Assembly (NCBI GenBank): GCA_008694505.1
Contig: VZDJ01007747.1
Span: 25,297,367 to 25,361,366 of the forward strand
DNA: 64,000 nt
Reading direction: 5' to 3'
Source: Cyanoderma ruficeps
Lineage: Eukaryota; Chordata; Aves; Passeriformes; Timaliidae
In this document: piece by piece, positions 12,790 to 24,608 of the stretch
How the letters are laid out: every line of letters starts with the position of its first letter
Numbering within the stretch: the stretch's first letter is position 1
The notes under the pieces: model-generated
Told to the model about the DNA's origin: nothing
The model's input: only the letters and a program-made list of their open reading frames with translations
Database searches by the model: none
Position numbers and translations under genes: made by a program

Positions 12790-13991
12790 TTTATATGGTT
12801 AAAAAATTTATTAGGAGCTCATAAAAAAAACCTTGGAAACCACAAAATTTCAGTATAAAATGTCAAGCACTTTCTATTTCAACCATACTTTTGCTAAATT
12901 GGCGGCACCAAATTGGTCTTTACCTCCTTTTTTTTCTCCCGTTACAAATCCAGCCCCTCCAAGTATTTTCAGATCTTATGCTTAATCCAGTTTGGAAACT
13001 CGGTCCCTTTCCTGATGTAAATTTAGGGACTGCAGCAGAGCTAAGGAGGGGTCTAGTTGGCTCTTGCTGTTTTTATATAAACAAAACACATCTTGCTGGG
13101 GATGTTTGAGACGCAACGTGTTTGAAAACTGTATTGTTAAGACAGGTGACGTGTACCTGGAAAATTTAGTGGAGTTCAGAGGTTTCAGGCTGTAATTTTA
13201 CAACAGTTTTAATCTCTCCAAACTGGTAGGGACTGAGTTTTGATCTCTCTCTGTCCTCTCTGATAGTGTGTGTGCAATTCGTACATGAGCTACTTTAGGA
13301 CATTAAACCAACAGAAAGTTACCCACTCTCTTGGATTTGGCTGGGCGGCTGCTGTTTTAAGGAACTGAAGCAGCAACACTTGGAGTGTCAAACAGTCAAG
13401 GGAGAGGTGTGTGGGGAGAAATGATGTTATTCTAATGCCAGGTGCACATGCACAGATTTAGGCTTAATCCATAATGAAAGCACAGCCACAGTAAAGTTCA
13501 GTCCAAGCTGCCTTCCCTATTTCACATTTCAGTAGATCATAGAACTTTGGCTGATTCATGTAGTTTTTTTCTGCTAATGATGAAAATCTGTGGTTTCTAA
13601 CTCCATGGTTTCAATAGTTCTATTTTAGATAATGGGAGTTTTGTGGACCTGGAACATGCAGTGTGCACAGACCCTCATGAGGGAAAAAAAAGGAAACACT
13701 TGCATGAGTCCAGGCAAGGTGGGTGTACAACTGAATATTCTGTGTGGAAGAAATTATGCTCTGCCCTCCTGCTTGGGCCCATAGAGAAGAGTATTACCAT
13801 TAGTCAAGGGAGCACTTCTGTACCTCAGGCAGAAATTAAAAGGCTGTATAAAACAGCTGAAGGGACCGAGGTTTAGTTCAAGCTCCTTTTATAATGCTGT
13901 TCATAACAGCTCCCCATGTGTGCTGTGTATTTGTTCATATCGATCCAGAAATAACATCTGGATCTTATCCAGTGTATTAGAAGCAAACTAT
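12790..13991 (-). other. 3'UTR of the C4orf19 homologue
   Basis: This is the sequence between the stop codon and the first good poly(A) signal on the minus strand. It contains no splice signal that would require another exon. The length, about 1.2 kb, is an inference from the signal position. A second AATAAA (minus) at 12537-12542 could extend it by about 270 bases. Confidence 0.6.
12807..12812 (-). terminator. Poly(A) signal AATAAA for the C4orf19 homologue
   Basis: TTTATT on the plus strand is AATAAA on the minus strand. Downstream on the minus strand comes a T/G-rich stretch with TGTGGTGGC and TTATGTGTTTTC words, as expected for a cleavage element. Confidence 0.55.
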
Positions 13992-14934
13992 CTAGTACTC
14001 ATCATCATCTTCTAGGTCTTCTCCTGCTGTTGCAGCTTCCAGTGCAGCCAGAGCTGCTGCAACCTCTGCGTCTTCCTCCTCAATTCCTCCATTGACATCT
14101 TTATGGTTGGTGTGTGTGGGTGCCTGTGAGACTTTGGTAACAGCCACTGTAGTGATCCCAGCAGTAAGGCTCTCACTCAAACTTGCAGAGTCAGTTTTCA
14201 AAGGTTCAATACTGCTCTCTTTCAAAGGCAAAGGTGGGATTACCCAAAGATCCTGGCCCTGTATTGCTGAAGCACTAGTGTTTTGGTCTGAATGTGCGAG
14301 GTTGACTGAAAAGCCATCTTTTTCAATATAGTTCCCAGTTTGATTGCCATTTTGGGGATAGTCAATATCTGGCAGTTTTATGGTATTGTTTTCTGTCTCC
14401 AGTATTGAGTTTCCTTTGAGAAAGATGCTGTCCTCTGCAGACTGGGAGTCTGGAATACTGTTAGGCACATTGCTGGCTGCCTTACTCTGACTGCCTGTCT
14501 CTAGGTCAAGTTCTTGTCCAGACCTATTTGATTTGGTGTAAAAGTCTCTATTGCTGGCTGAAGAAGCCTCTGACTGGCTGGAGGTTCCCTTTTCACTGGT
14601 TTCTTTCACTGGGCTTGTGTTGGGGTTAAGCATGGAGTGCTGAGCACAGGAGTTGCCACCATTGACTGCAACATCAAGCTTTGCAGCACACTTCACAAGG
14701 CCATCCTCTTGAGAATCACTGCCTCTGTGATTCCAGACAGTTTCTGTTGTACTGTTTACTGGATTTTTATTTTCTGTTTTGTTTGCCTCATCCTTCTGGA
14801 ATTCATTTTCACGTTCTTCATTTTCACTATTCTCTTTGAATTTGGATATATTGCTGCCTTGTTCATTGTGTTTATAGCTGTTTACTTCAGGAATGCATCC
14901 AGGTGATTGTACTTCTTCTGGATCAAAGATATAG
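13992..14934 (-). CDS. C4orf19: C4orf19 homologue (PGCKA1), main coding exon
   Basis: This exon encodes 313 full residues plus the last base of a split Ser codon. It begins after a good acceptor (TTTCCTTACTCCAG, minus strand) and ends at TAA in 13992-13994. The start Y-I-F-D-P-E-E-V-Q-S-P-G matches Y-L-F-D-P-V-Q-V-P-S-P-G of human C4orf19, and the end A-L-A-A-L-E-A-A-T-A-G-E-D matches the human C-terminal block. The middle is rich in Ser, Asn, Glu and Lys, looks disordered and is poorly conserved, as usual for this family. With the start exon the protein has 324 residues, against about 314 in human. The human protein has been named PDCD10- and GCKIII-kinase-associated protein 1, a membrane-linked partner of the CCM3/GCKIII kinase module; that role is from memory, not visible here. 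The frame is intact, and the sequence upstream of 14934 in the same frame is intron. Confidence 0.93.
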
Positions 14935-15995
14935 CTGGAGTAAGGAAAATTTGTAAAGGAAATGTTACTTATGATGTTAATCAACATAATTAGTAAAGAA
15001 GATTAATCTTCCCCTTTAAGTTGAAGGTCTTGAGGAAGGAGTGTCACTGAACTTTACCTTGGGTCCTGCGAATGAGTTAAACCAAATGGAAATGCTGAAT
15101 ATGCAGTTGGCTGCTGTCTCCTGGGACTGATCATAACTAAACTCTGTAGTGAGATTCACCAGGAGCATAAGGAGGATGTTGGAGAACTGTGCTGGTCATT
15201 GCTTGTTTCCAGCCTTATATTTTTTTTTCTCTGGGGAGCTGATTAGCCAATGAGTAGTCATAACATGAATTGCTAATTAATATGTCCTCATATAGTTGCT
15301 AAAATATCTTCCATTTTTCCCTGGTGTTCTTTTAAGTATTTTGTCCTTTTTTTTCCCCCCTCCTGATTAATTTTTTTTCTTTTTGCTCTATAATTTCCTT
15401 GACTTGTCTCTCCCAGGGCCTCTCTCTTTTCTTTATCTTTCTTTTTTCTCTCATAGCACCATTTTCTCCCCAGTTCCTTTAACTATTCTACAGAAGTGGC
15501 CAAGGGAAGTACTAACTCTCAAGTGGGGCTGAAATGTGGTCTTTATAAAACTAGCTAGTCCTACTCTCCAGGGGGACTTTTAATATGGGAATTCTTCCCC
15601 CAACTAACTAGATTTAGCAGCTATGATGGAAGCAAGGAACTGTTCATTTTCATTGCTTGGGAGAGAGGGAGGTTCTGACATAGTGTGTGCTCCTTGTTCT
15701 GCTGAATTGAGGGAAGCTCGTGCTACGTAAATCAGAAAAAACTTTATGAAAGAAGAGTTTTCAATGCAACACAATTCCTTTTGTGGGATAGGAATTATAG
15801 AAGTGGACCTTAATGACAGTAAATTAAAAGGACTTTCATAGGAAGTCTGTATGCCTATGCTTAAAGATGCTGTAGACTTTGAGAAAACTCCAACCTTTTA
15901 CAGTGGCTACTTGAAGCAACAGGTGTGGGGGAGCACAGTCACATGGTTTAATGCTTTTGTTTTACTCAGTCTAAGCAATTCTTGTTCTGTTGTAC

Positions 15996-16043
15996 CTTTG
16001 TATCATTTTGCAGCATCTGCACCCCATCTGGATTTTCCTTAAT
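15996..16043 (-). CDS. C4orf19: C4orf19 homologue, start exon (coding part 15996-16027)
   Basis: On the minus strand an acceptor (CTCTCTTTTCAG) precedes 16043. Sixteen bases of 5'UTR follow, then ATG at 16027-16025. The exon encodes M-G-C-R-C-C-K-M-I-Q plus the first two bases of a Ser codon (AG), then a GT donor at 15995-15994. Human C4orf19 starts M-G-C-R-C-C-K-I-I-Q-S, so the start and phase are secure: AG joined to C of the next exon gives Ser. Gly2 with Cys3, Cys5 and Cys6 is a classic N-myristoylation plus palmitoylation arrangement, which would anchor the protein to the plasma membrane. Because the exon begins with an acceptor, at least one noncoding 5' exon and the promoter lie further upstream, at higher coordinates. 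The exon is only 48 bases long and is easily missed by gene finders. The intron to the main exon is 14935-15995. Confidence 0.93.
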
Positions 16044-17229
16044 CTGAAAAGAGAGAAAGGGAAGGCAAGGGAGAGACAGAGTGAGTGAAGCATTATGAAA
16101 TTAATATATGACCAATTGCATTGAAAATGATGCTCATGTTTAGAAGGGTTTTGTTAGCTAAAAAGAAAGATACCTACACAAGAATGGATGGAGTACTGTT
16201 TAAGGTCTTTGTCGGTTGTTGCCTTGCGTTGGCAATGGTCTTTAACTGGGAAAGAATTTAACAATTCTTAGATAGTGATGTTCTCTCAAAATAGTTTCCT
16301 AAGCAATTTTATGATTTGGAGAATTTTAAGTCAGTGTATTGGGTGTGGGTTGTTGGTTTGTTGTTTGGTTGGGCTTCTGTTTTTCCTTTTTTTTTTTTCC
16401 CACTTGACACCTTTGGTAAAGTTCTCTATCATGAATTTGCCCAGCTGTTTTTTGAAACAGTAAACTGCTGGCATCTACCACATCCTTTACTCAGTACTTT
16501 CACAGACCAGTCTTGCCTGTGTGAAGAATCACCAGCTTTTATTTGAGTTTAACTTGTTTCTTACTAGTAGTATTTGCCTCGTAGGTCTTGTATTAGAAAA
16601 AGCAGTGACCATCATGTCCAGTTGTCATCATAGTAGAGGTCCTGTACTGTCCCTGTAGTGCTTATCTATTTAAATGTTACCCATACTGACATTGTTTTGA
16701 CAGTGCCTATGGACTGTCCTTGTTCTGTTCTCTGAGTCTTTTTGCATTTTAACATCCTATCCAAATGAAGCGTGGGAACTACAAGTTCAGAGAGAGTTGT
16801 CAAGATGTTTGAAACCTGAAAGAAGCAGGTTTATTCCTTCCTAATATCTTGTTTCCAATCCCTTGACCCTGTGACAGCTACTGAGAACTGAGGTGATATT
16901 TTTGTGGATCTATCTCTTAGTGAGGCACAGACAAATTCCTGGAATGGGCATTTTGTTATAAGCAGTATGTTGCACCTCCATTTTACTACAGTAAAATTCC
17001 AGAGTTTCACTAGAACTAGCAGACTGTCTGTGTTTTGCTACACCATTGCCTGATCCAGCAAACTGCTAAGAACTATCTAATATATGATTCTTATGCCAAA
17101 GTCTTTTATTATGAGAAGAAATGGTTTTCTAATTTGGACCCTTGAGAACATTCCTGTTCTGAACCTAAACTGAAGTCCCAGATCTGAACATACAAAACCT
17201 CTAAACCCCCAACATTCTTTATGGGTAGT
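16044..17229. other. 5' intron of the C4orf19 homologue, no other exon seen
   Basis: By inference this is intron between the start exon and an unseen upstream 5'UTR exon. No convincing exon, repeat end or RNA gene was recognised. Open frames on the plus strand here are short and lack coding features. Confidence 0.5.
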
Positions 17230-17690
17230 TGTCACTGTAGGACACGAAAGACTCCAAATAATTCAGAAGGCAAAAGGTATAGAAAAAGAAGGCTTTATTT
17301 TCTAAATTCTTACTATCTTTTATAAGGTGTTCCAATACAGACTTAACATGGTTGGTGAATAGGAACGACATCTCTCTAATCCCATTGGTTAAACTAGAGA
17401 AACAGAAAACACCACCTGGAGAAAGATTGTTTTGAGAAAGGACAGTTGTTTACCAAGAGTGTTCTGAGAAAAAGCTTTCTTGAGAAACTTTTCCTTGGGA
17501 AAATGTTAGCAGCTGCTAGGCAGGCTAAAATCTCTCAGGCCCACAGGTGGTGCCTATCTTATTTCAAGAGAATGAGTCAGGGCAGGTTGTTTAATATGTT
17601 TTGTCCATTGTTATTCAGGCTCTTTCTTTTTCTCTTGAGATACTCTACAAACTCACATCCTTTTGCCAATGCCTAAACACAGTGGCTCAC
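17230..17690 (-). mobile_element. Solo LTR remnant of an endogenous retrovirus (minus orientation)
   Basis: Read on the minus strand, the element carries a TATA-like box (CCTTATAAAAG), an AATAAA signal and the end GTGTCCTACAGTGACA at 17230. It is clearly the same family as the LTR at 55.4-55.9 kb, with which it shares long near-identical stretches in inverted orientation (for example AACATGGTTGGTGAATAGGA). The boundary at 17690 is approximate, and I found no clean target duplication. The open frame at 17446-17676 lies in the LTR and is not a gene. Confidence 0.75.
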
Positions 17691-20600
17691 TTCCCATGCA
17701 ACAGAAATTGATGAAGCAAGGTCAGGGTATTATCTGGAGTAATTTATTTACAAAACATCCAGGGAAAGTAATATTGATTTATTCTTCTCAGGCATGGCCG
17801 GAACTGCACACTGGCAATTATGCTAGTACAAATGTAAATCAAAACAGTTCCCCTCTAAAATCTGAATACTTCTGGTGTTAGCACTGAACCAAATACCTGA
17901 TGTCAGATGTCTCATTCTTGGAGTCTCTGAGGGCCTAAAGCTCATTCAGCAGCTGGTTTTAGCCTAGGGTATAGCTGCTCATACATATGCTTTATATCTT
18001 TGTGTACACATGAACTGTTCTGGAGCAGAAGTTTCTGTCAGGAGTAGCCGCCCTGATGTAGCTGAGTGCTTGCTGGGCTGGCTTTTAAGCCAGCTGCTTT
18101 GCTTCCTTCCCTGAATTTCAGTCTCTCTTCCACATCTCTGCTGACCGCGTACTGTGTGTTCTCACCCCACATACCTCTGCAACATCATAGCAGGAATTCT
18201 GCTACAGGGTTTTTTGTCTGAAGAGGATTGCCCACAGAAATGCCCACACAGCCTTTGGCTCAGCTTTAAAGTTTATAGGTTTGGTGAACCCAGTTCTGAT
18301 TTGGCTCTAACAACAGATGTTGCTTCTAGGTGAGAGTGAGCACTTCAAGTCAGGGTGCTTCTGCTTAGAGTTTTATCTGACAAATTTCCTACTCAGGGAT
18401 TTTATTTACAAATTTTGTGATTTTTTTAAAAAGCAAAAAATACTGCTTATAGGTTTTAAGCATTGGGAAGTCCTAATTGATGGCCTTTATTATGTTGTAA
18501 AGGCATTTGTGATGTTCATAGAAGGCAATTAAAAGTTGAAATTACTGTTGTAGTTTTCACAGAAAACACTTTCCTGTTTTTTGGTGTGGGTGTTTGTTGG
18601 TTTTTTTTGGTTTTTTTTAATTACAGCTGCAGTTGGAATTATCTCTGCAGCTACTGTGTTACGCTTTTCCACTAATCTAACTGATTAGTTACATCTGGAT
18701 CTGTCCTGTGGCATGAATAAACTATTACATATGGAAAACCGTGCATGTTGTATTATCTTATGAATTATTTCACATCCCTGAAATAGGAATATAGTTTTAC
18801 AATGTCACAGTCTGAGCACTGAATTTTTTTTTCCCTTGCCCTTCCCTTTTGTTTATGATAATCTTTCAAGTCAAGCAGGAAAATAATTCTGGGGAACAAA
18901 TTGCTTTTATAGCATGAAAAAGCATGTTTTAATCCTACTTATCTTGTTTTAGATACTGAGCTCTAAAGACTCGTGTATTGTGTGATGTTCATAGTTGCAT
19001 TAATGGATAAATAATACCAATAAGCTGCTGTCTGGAGCAGTTTGAGTCAAGCAAGTGCTACAGGCTTGAAACAAATGAGCATTAGAAACTTCAAGCAATG
19101 GATGATGATATGTTAACTGATACTGAATTTAGAAACATTGCATCCTTATTAAATGTTTGTTCTGTCAGATATGCCGTGATGCTAAATTGATGAGGTAATT
19201 TCAGATAACCATGATGTGATGTGGAATGCTCTCTTGTAGAACACTTTGGGGGCTATTTCCCCCCCCAAAAAAGGCTGCCTGTCTAAAATGGCAGTGAAAT
19301 TTTTGGCTTTAACATTCATAGTCTCAGAATTCAGATCAAACTGCCATTAATCCTTGATATTATTCTTTCTTCACCATGAAATTTCTGAAGGCCTGTAAAA
19401 GTCTGTCACTAGTTATTACTAGTTACTTAATCCTGAACATTAATGCATCACCTGGCATTAAAGCTCTGCAAAAATGTTAAGTAGACATTATTTAGAAGTT
19501 TTTTTAGATGTGGACTGGACCACTTGGAGCATTTGGAGGAATGAGATGGAGCTGCTGAGGTAAAAGGAATGAAGGAGGTTAGGAATTAATTTTTTTAGTC
19601 TCCCAAATGTTGAACTTTAATTTTTCAGCTTTTAGTAGCTGCTGAATCCCTTAAGATGTGTCTCTGTGGATGAGCTTGTATCAGTTTCTACAAAATAATC
19701 AGATTCTTTCAGTGTGACAGTGTAGTGGTGCCTCGTGGTTTGCATATTCAGTACCAGTGCATGTGTCTCTTAAAGTTATGATCCTTTTCTGGCTCATGGA
19801 AGAAGCCCAGCTTTGTGTGCTTACCCCAGCCACCCCAGCAAACATTTAGCTGACCATGTCAAATGACAGTCTAGATACAATGTGCTTGCAATGTGTTAAA
19901 TAAGTGTTCACAGAGAGACAAGGGAGACCTGATGTTATGAAAGACTGGTTTTCTTCCTTTAAAGCAATATGATACAGGGGAGCAACTTCTTAAAAAAAAG
20001 TTGGAAGAAAATTGCACAATGGAAGGAGGTAGTAATTAGTCTTAGCTTGAGGAGAGCAGGACACAGATCCCATCAGTAGAACAAATGCTGTAAAAGGGGA
20101 GGTGGTTAAAAACATTCATGGGGATGCCTGCTAAGAGAATGAGGTGGGACTTCCCTTTCAAGTGTGAGACCTTGGTGAAGATAACAAGAATAACGTCTCA
20201 CTCCAAACCCACAACCTTGTGTTTCAAGCCACAGTGGGCTTTAAGAGGTCTGCTTTTCTTTATCAGATTTGAGAAACACAAGGTATCTGACTTTAAGTTA
20301 TGTAATAACATAACTCATATTGTCTATTTAAACTGTGGCTGTGTTATGAGTAAATAAAAGGCAAATAAGAGATAATGTCATGAAAAGGGAAGAAAAATAT
20401 TTTTGAGTCACCAAAATGGTTTGGCACCTTTCTCAATATTCTTGGAAGTTTACATGGAAACAGAAAAAGGTCAGTCTTATTTTTGTTCATGGTGTATTTT
20501 TTCTTCTGGCTTGAGTTTTATTTTTAAATTCCTTTTAGACACCTCCAGGAGCAGAGGCAGAAATCTGAGGGAGACAATATTAAAATAGTTTCTCTAGTAG

Positions 20601-21344
20601 ATCTCAAACAGATAAATTCTGACTTTGGATCACTATTTTTATTCCACTCTTTTTTTTTTTTTAAATTTTTTTATAGGTTGTTTGAAACACTCATCCCCCA
20701 CACCTTGATGCTTCTGTTGTTTGGCTTTTTACTCTCCTCTATCCTTTCCCACTCTAGATTAGCTTAGCAAGTAAGAAGATTTTTCCTACATGGATATTAT
20801 TTGGTGATCCTGAATGATATATCTCCCAGGGGCCTGAGGCACCTCCTTCTGATTACTTTTTCCAGTAGAGGAAAAATCCTTTCAAACTTGATCCTTGTCT
20901 TCCCCATCAGTTTGCTGTGTTTTGCACTCCTCAGTGAAACCTGTCCATTCTGAGGATATTACCCTGAGCTACCAGTCTCTTTTCAATGGACAGAAATCCT
21001 TGTTCATCAAAAATAACTGTCTACCTCACTAGTAACACAAACACAATTGACTTTGTTGGTATTTTTTTGCTAACATACACACCAAATTCTAACTAGCTAG
21101 GAGACATATGCACAGAGGCAAGTGTGGGAAGAGAAAGTATTTGCATAGAAATATGTGCAGAAGAAATATAGAGAATGTGGGGTGGGAATAACCTTAGCGA
21201 GCTCCAGCGCTTGACAAGCTTCTCCTAACAGGAGGTGCAGTTTGCCTTCTGTGCTCAGTAGGCATTCACACCTCTCAGAAGATTTCAGAGGCTGTCCTCA
21301 GCATGTGCTAGGTCTGACTAAGGCTGAGATGTGCCCCAGGCTGG
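17691..21344. other. Intergenic or intronic sequence, no supported gene
   Basis: Unique AT-rich DNA with several T and T/G runs (for example 18580-18620). No exon or RNA gene was recognised on either strand, and the short open frames have no supporting signals. Confidence 0.5.
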
Positions 21345-21429
21345 AGGAAGTGCAATGTCCATGCTCATTGCAGGGCGGGTGGATGAGATGACCTTTAAAG
21401 TCCCTTTGAACCCAAACATTCTATGAGTG
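21345..21429 (+). mobile_element. CR1 LINE 3' tail fragment
   Basis: The stretch has the words CTCATTGCAGGG, GATGACCTTTAAAGTCCC and the terminal ATTCTATGAGTG, which match the 3' end of avian CR1 elements. Only the last part of the element is present, as is usual for 5'-truncated CR1 copies. Confidence 0.75.
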
Positions 21430-21847
21430 TTTGTGTTACTGAGGCGTGGAGGCAGAGGAATAATTGATCTGGATGACAGATAATATAAAAGAGGCACAGA
21501 AAAACTGTAGGAGGAGTGGTAGAATTGAGAGGAACTATATTTAGAAATTTAGAAAGCTAGTAAACATACAGTAGAAAACATTACCAGCCGGTGCTAGAGG
21601 GGGAGAGAGAATAACAGGGAAAACCATGTAAAGGAATAAAGATGAGGAACATAACTTAGCCACACACTGTGCAGGCTAATCATTACTATAGGATGAATAT
21701 AATCTGTAAGAACTGTCTTACTTAAATTGTAGAAAACACTGTGGGTTTTTCCCTGACCTTAGTCACTGCTTTGAGACCAGAGGGCCTCAGAACAGGCGCA
21801 GGCTTGGGGAGCAGGAGAACCCAAAACATCCTGGGCCCAGAATTATC

Positions 21848-21941
21848 TGAACAACCTGATCTACTTGAAGATGTCCCTGCTCATTGCAGAGGGCATGGAC
21901 TAGGTGACCTCTTCCAACCCAAACTATTCTATTATTCTATC
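21848..21941 (+). mobile_element. CR1 LINE 3' tail fragment
   Basis: CTCATTGCAGAGGGCATGGA, GGTGACCTCTTCCAACCC and the terminal ATTCTATTATTCTAT repeat are the typical CR1 3' end. It is a 5'-truncated copy in the same orientation as its neighbour at 21.35 kb but separated by unrelated sequence. Confidence 0.75.
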
Positions 21942-23522
21942 ATGGTCTGTGGAGAGCACAGTCTGTGCTCAAATCTTCACTGAGACCAATACTTGGAGCT
22001 GGACTGAAACCTAATTTCATTTTTCCTAACTGAATCTTAATCTGGAAATTTATTTTAAATGTGCTTCAGGGAATAGCTCAATTGACATATATAATTTAAA
22101 ATAGATGAATTAAACTGAGGAACTGTAATATGATCCCTTATAGGAAGCAGATCCCACCTCATGGGCTGTTCTAGTCTGGCTGTTTTTTGCTAGCTGAATT
22201 GACTTCAGTCTTTTTGTTCACATTTTCTTAAAATGAAGCATTGAGGTGTTGTTCCTGTGCTTCAGCCATCTTGCAGTCCAGCCCTAGTGAGATACCTGGC
22301 TGTGCCATCCTGCTGTGGATTGACTTTGAGTCACCCTGCAGTCCTTCCTATCTGTGCTGCTCTGCAAGAAAATAAAACTGTGCAAATGGTTTTTCTGGTG
22401 CAGCTTACTCTTCTGTTTTGAGGGAGGCAGGCTCTATATTTGGGAATGAGTGACAATCCCAGCACAAAGTTATTGCCAAGTTATTGTTGATTGTCTTGTT
22501 TTTCTTTATTTTACAGAGCTGAGGAGCAGCACAGGTCTATCAGCCACCTTTATTCTCCACTGAGAATATTACTTGCCTACTGAACAGCTTGCATGCATTT
22601 CTAGTACAGCTAACAATGAAGACAGGAGAAATTGACACATTGAGACTCCTCAAAAGCTTGTATAAAACTTCTTGAGCCATGGCCTGACTACAGTGGTGAC
22701 TTACGACTGTCTCTTTTGGATGTTTGGCTCCCATTGCCACACTCTACTTACTAATTTTCAACCCCCTGTTTTTTACAGATAAACATGATCATAGCTTGAA
22801 TGTAAATTATCCACACACTGTCATCAGTTGCTGACTGATAATGTATTTTTAAGGTGATTTTTTCCCTTTCTCCCTGGCGAGGGTGAATCAAATGCATGGA
22901 TTGTACATTGTACAAGGTGGCCTGATACTTTGCATTTTCATGACTGAAATGTCAAATTTCTGGGTGATATTACACACAGACACTGTGTACAGACAATGGA
23001 TATTTATTTCAGTCAGAGAAGAATTTGCTGTGTTCTGTATGCTATTCAAGACATGAAAGTTGATGTTGGTTTTGTGCGTGGGATTTAGAGATATAATTTA
23101 GGCTTCTTCCCAGTAAAGCCATGAAACTGATTTAGACTTGTAGGTTTTTTTCAAGGGAGAAAAGTGGTTTTAATCAGTCCAGTTATCAAAATCTGGGTCT
23201 CATTGATCAGAAGCATGTGTTGCTTGTTTTCTAAAAAATTAAAGAAATCTCACAGTTACAGCCTCATAAATTTCGATGCTTTGTATTCTGACATGGAGTC
23301 GTTTTTTCATCACCAAGGAAGTAGGTCTGATACCACAAAGTTTTTTTGTTTCATCAAGGTAATACATAGCAGAATTTCTGAATCCTTAAATGACAAAGGT
23401 ATGTGAGCAGTCATAGCAAGGGGCAAAGCAAACCAAGTGACACTTAAATGGAATTGTTTCTATTTAGCAGAATCCCACACTTTTCAGGAGATTAAAAAGC
23501 AAAGTGATTTAAAGGTTCAGAT
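21942..23522. other. Intergenic or intronic sequence, nothing recognised
   Basis: No exon with matching splice sites, RNA gene or transposon end was seen. The longest open frames are about 80 codons and carry no recognisable motif. Confidence 0.5.
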
Positions 23523-23949
23523 GGCTGGAGGACCTCTCCTCTGAAGACACGCTATGAAAGCTGGAGTTGTTCAGGCTGGAAAAGAGAAGGCTCTGAGGAG
23601 ACCCTGTTGTGTCCTTCCAGTACTTAAAGGGGGCTTATGAAAATGAAGAAGATCAACTTTTTACATGGGTAGATAGTGATGGGACAAGGCAGAATGGTTT
23701 AACACTGAAAAAGGAGAAATTTAGATGAGATGTTGGGAGGAAATTCTTTACCCAGGGGGGAGGGAGGCACTGGAACATGTTGCCCAGGGAAGTTGTGGAT
23801 GCCCCATTTCTCACAGCGTTCAAGGCCCAGTTGGATGGAGTCCTGAGCAATCTAATCTCGTCGGTGGCTTCCCTACCCATCGCAGGGGGGTTTGAACTAC
23901 AGGCCTTAAGGTCCCTTTCAAACCAAGCCTTTCTAGGATTCTATGAATG
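23523..23949 (+). mobile_element. CR1 LINE 3' end, 5'-truncated
   Basis: This is a longer CR1 remnant. It includes the block GCTGGAGGACCTCTCCTCTG, GTTCAGGCTGGAAAAGAGAA, GGCACTGGAACATGTTGCCC and the terminal ATTCTATGAATG. It covers the end of the reverse-transcriptase frame and the 3'UTR. Both strands have open frames here but all are disrupted, so it is not an active element. Confidence 0.88.
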
Positions 23950-23985
23950 TCAAATACCCAAATAACAAATACTATATTGCCAGAT

Positions 23986-24608
23986 TGTCCTGGGGTGACT
24001 TTATGATGCCCGCATCCCCAATTGTCTGTTGTGTTTATGCCAGATATCAAGTTCTGCACCTTTAAGACTGGTTCCGAGACCGAAGGGGAAGAAAAAGCAG
24101 CGCGCAGTTTGTTTGCAGAGACTACACTTGCTCCCCCGCATCCTTCCTCACAGTGTTATCTGCAGTGGACAGCAGGAGAGAGCTCTCCTTTGCTTTTAGT
24201 TAGGTTTTTCCTTAGCTGAGGCAGAGAAGTTCCCCGGGACTGTGGTTTTTCTTTTTGTGGAGCTGTTCGGACCTGCTCTGGACCGAGGGCCCAGAAGAGC
24301 AGCGGGAGCTCCGGCCTGCGGCCCACCCGGGCCCGGGATGCGGCTCTCCAGCGCCGCAGGGACGGGTAAGAGACAGCGAGCTGAGCTACACCTCACGAGG
24401 GGGACTTTCTGAGTTTGTCCTCTCTTCAGAACGGCAAAAGGTTTTTGTGGCTTAATATTGTTCATTCTTGTGCTGGTGAGTGCTTTCTTTGCCTGTTAAA
24501 CAAACAGGTTTTTTACACTTTTCTCTAAGGAAATCTTTCCCCGGACCACTTGGGGGGAGGGGCCCCATTCGGAGGTTTCTTCCCAAATTTGCCCTAAACC
24601 AGGATACA
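23986..24608 (-). mobile_element. Solo LTR of an avian endogenous retrovirus
   Basis: Read on the minus strand, it starts TGTATCCTGGTTTAGGGCAA and ends CATAAAGTCACCCCAGGACA. I recognise this as a songbird-type LTR. The element is about 620 bases long, with a G+C-rich, CpG-containing middle (24240-24370) that is unusual for this window. It begins 36 bases after a CR1 tail. A target duplication is not evident, and the left end in minus reading could be 24608 or 24611. No retroviral coding sequence adjoins it. Confidence 0.7.

Noticed and set aside
17446..17676. Frame (plus) similar at protein level to a minus-strand frame at 55384-55665
   Set aside because: The similarity exists because both lie in copies of the same LTR in opposite orientation. 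It is repeat homology, not a conserved gene.
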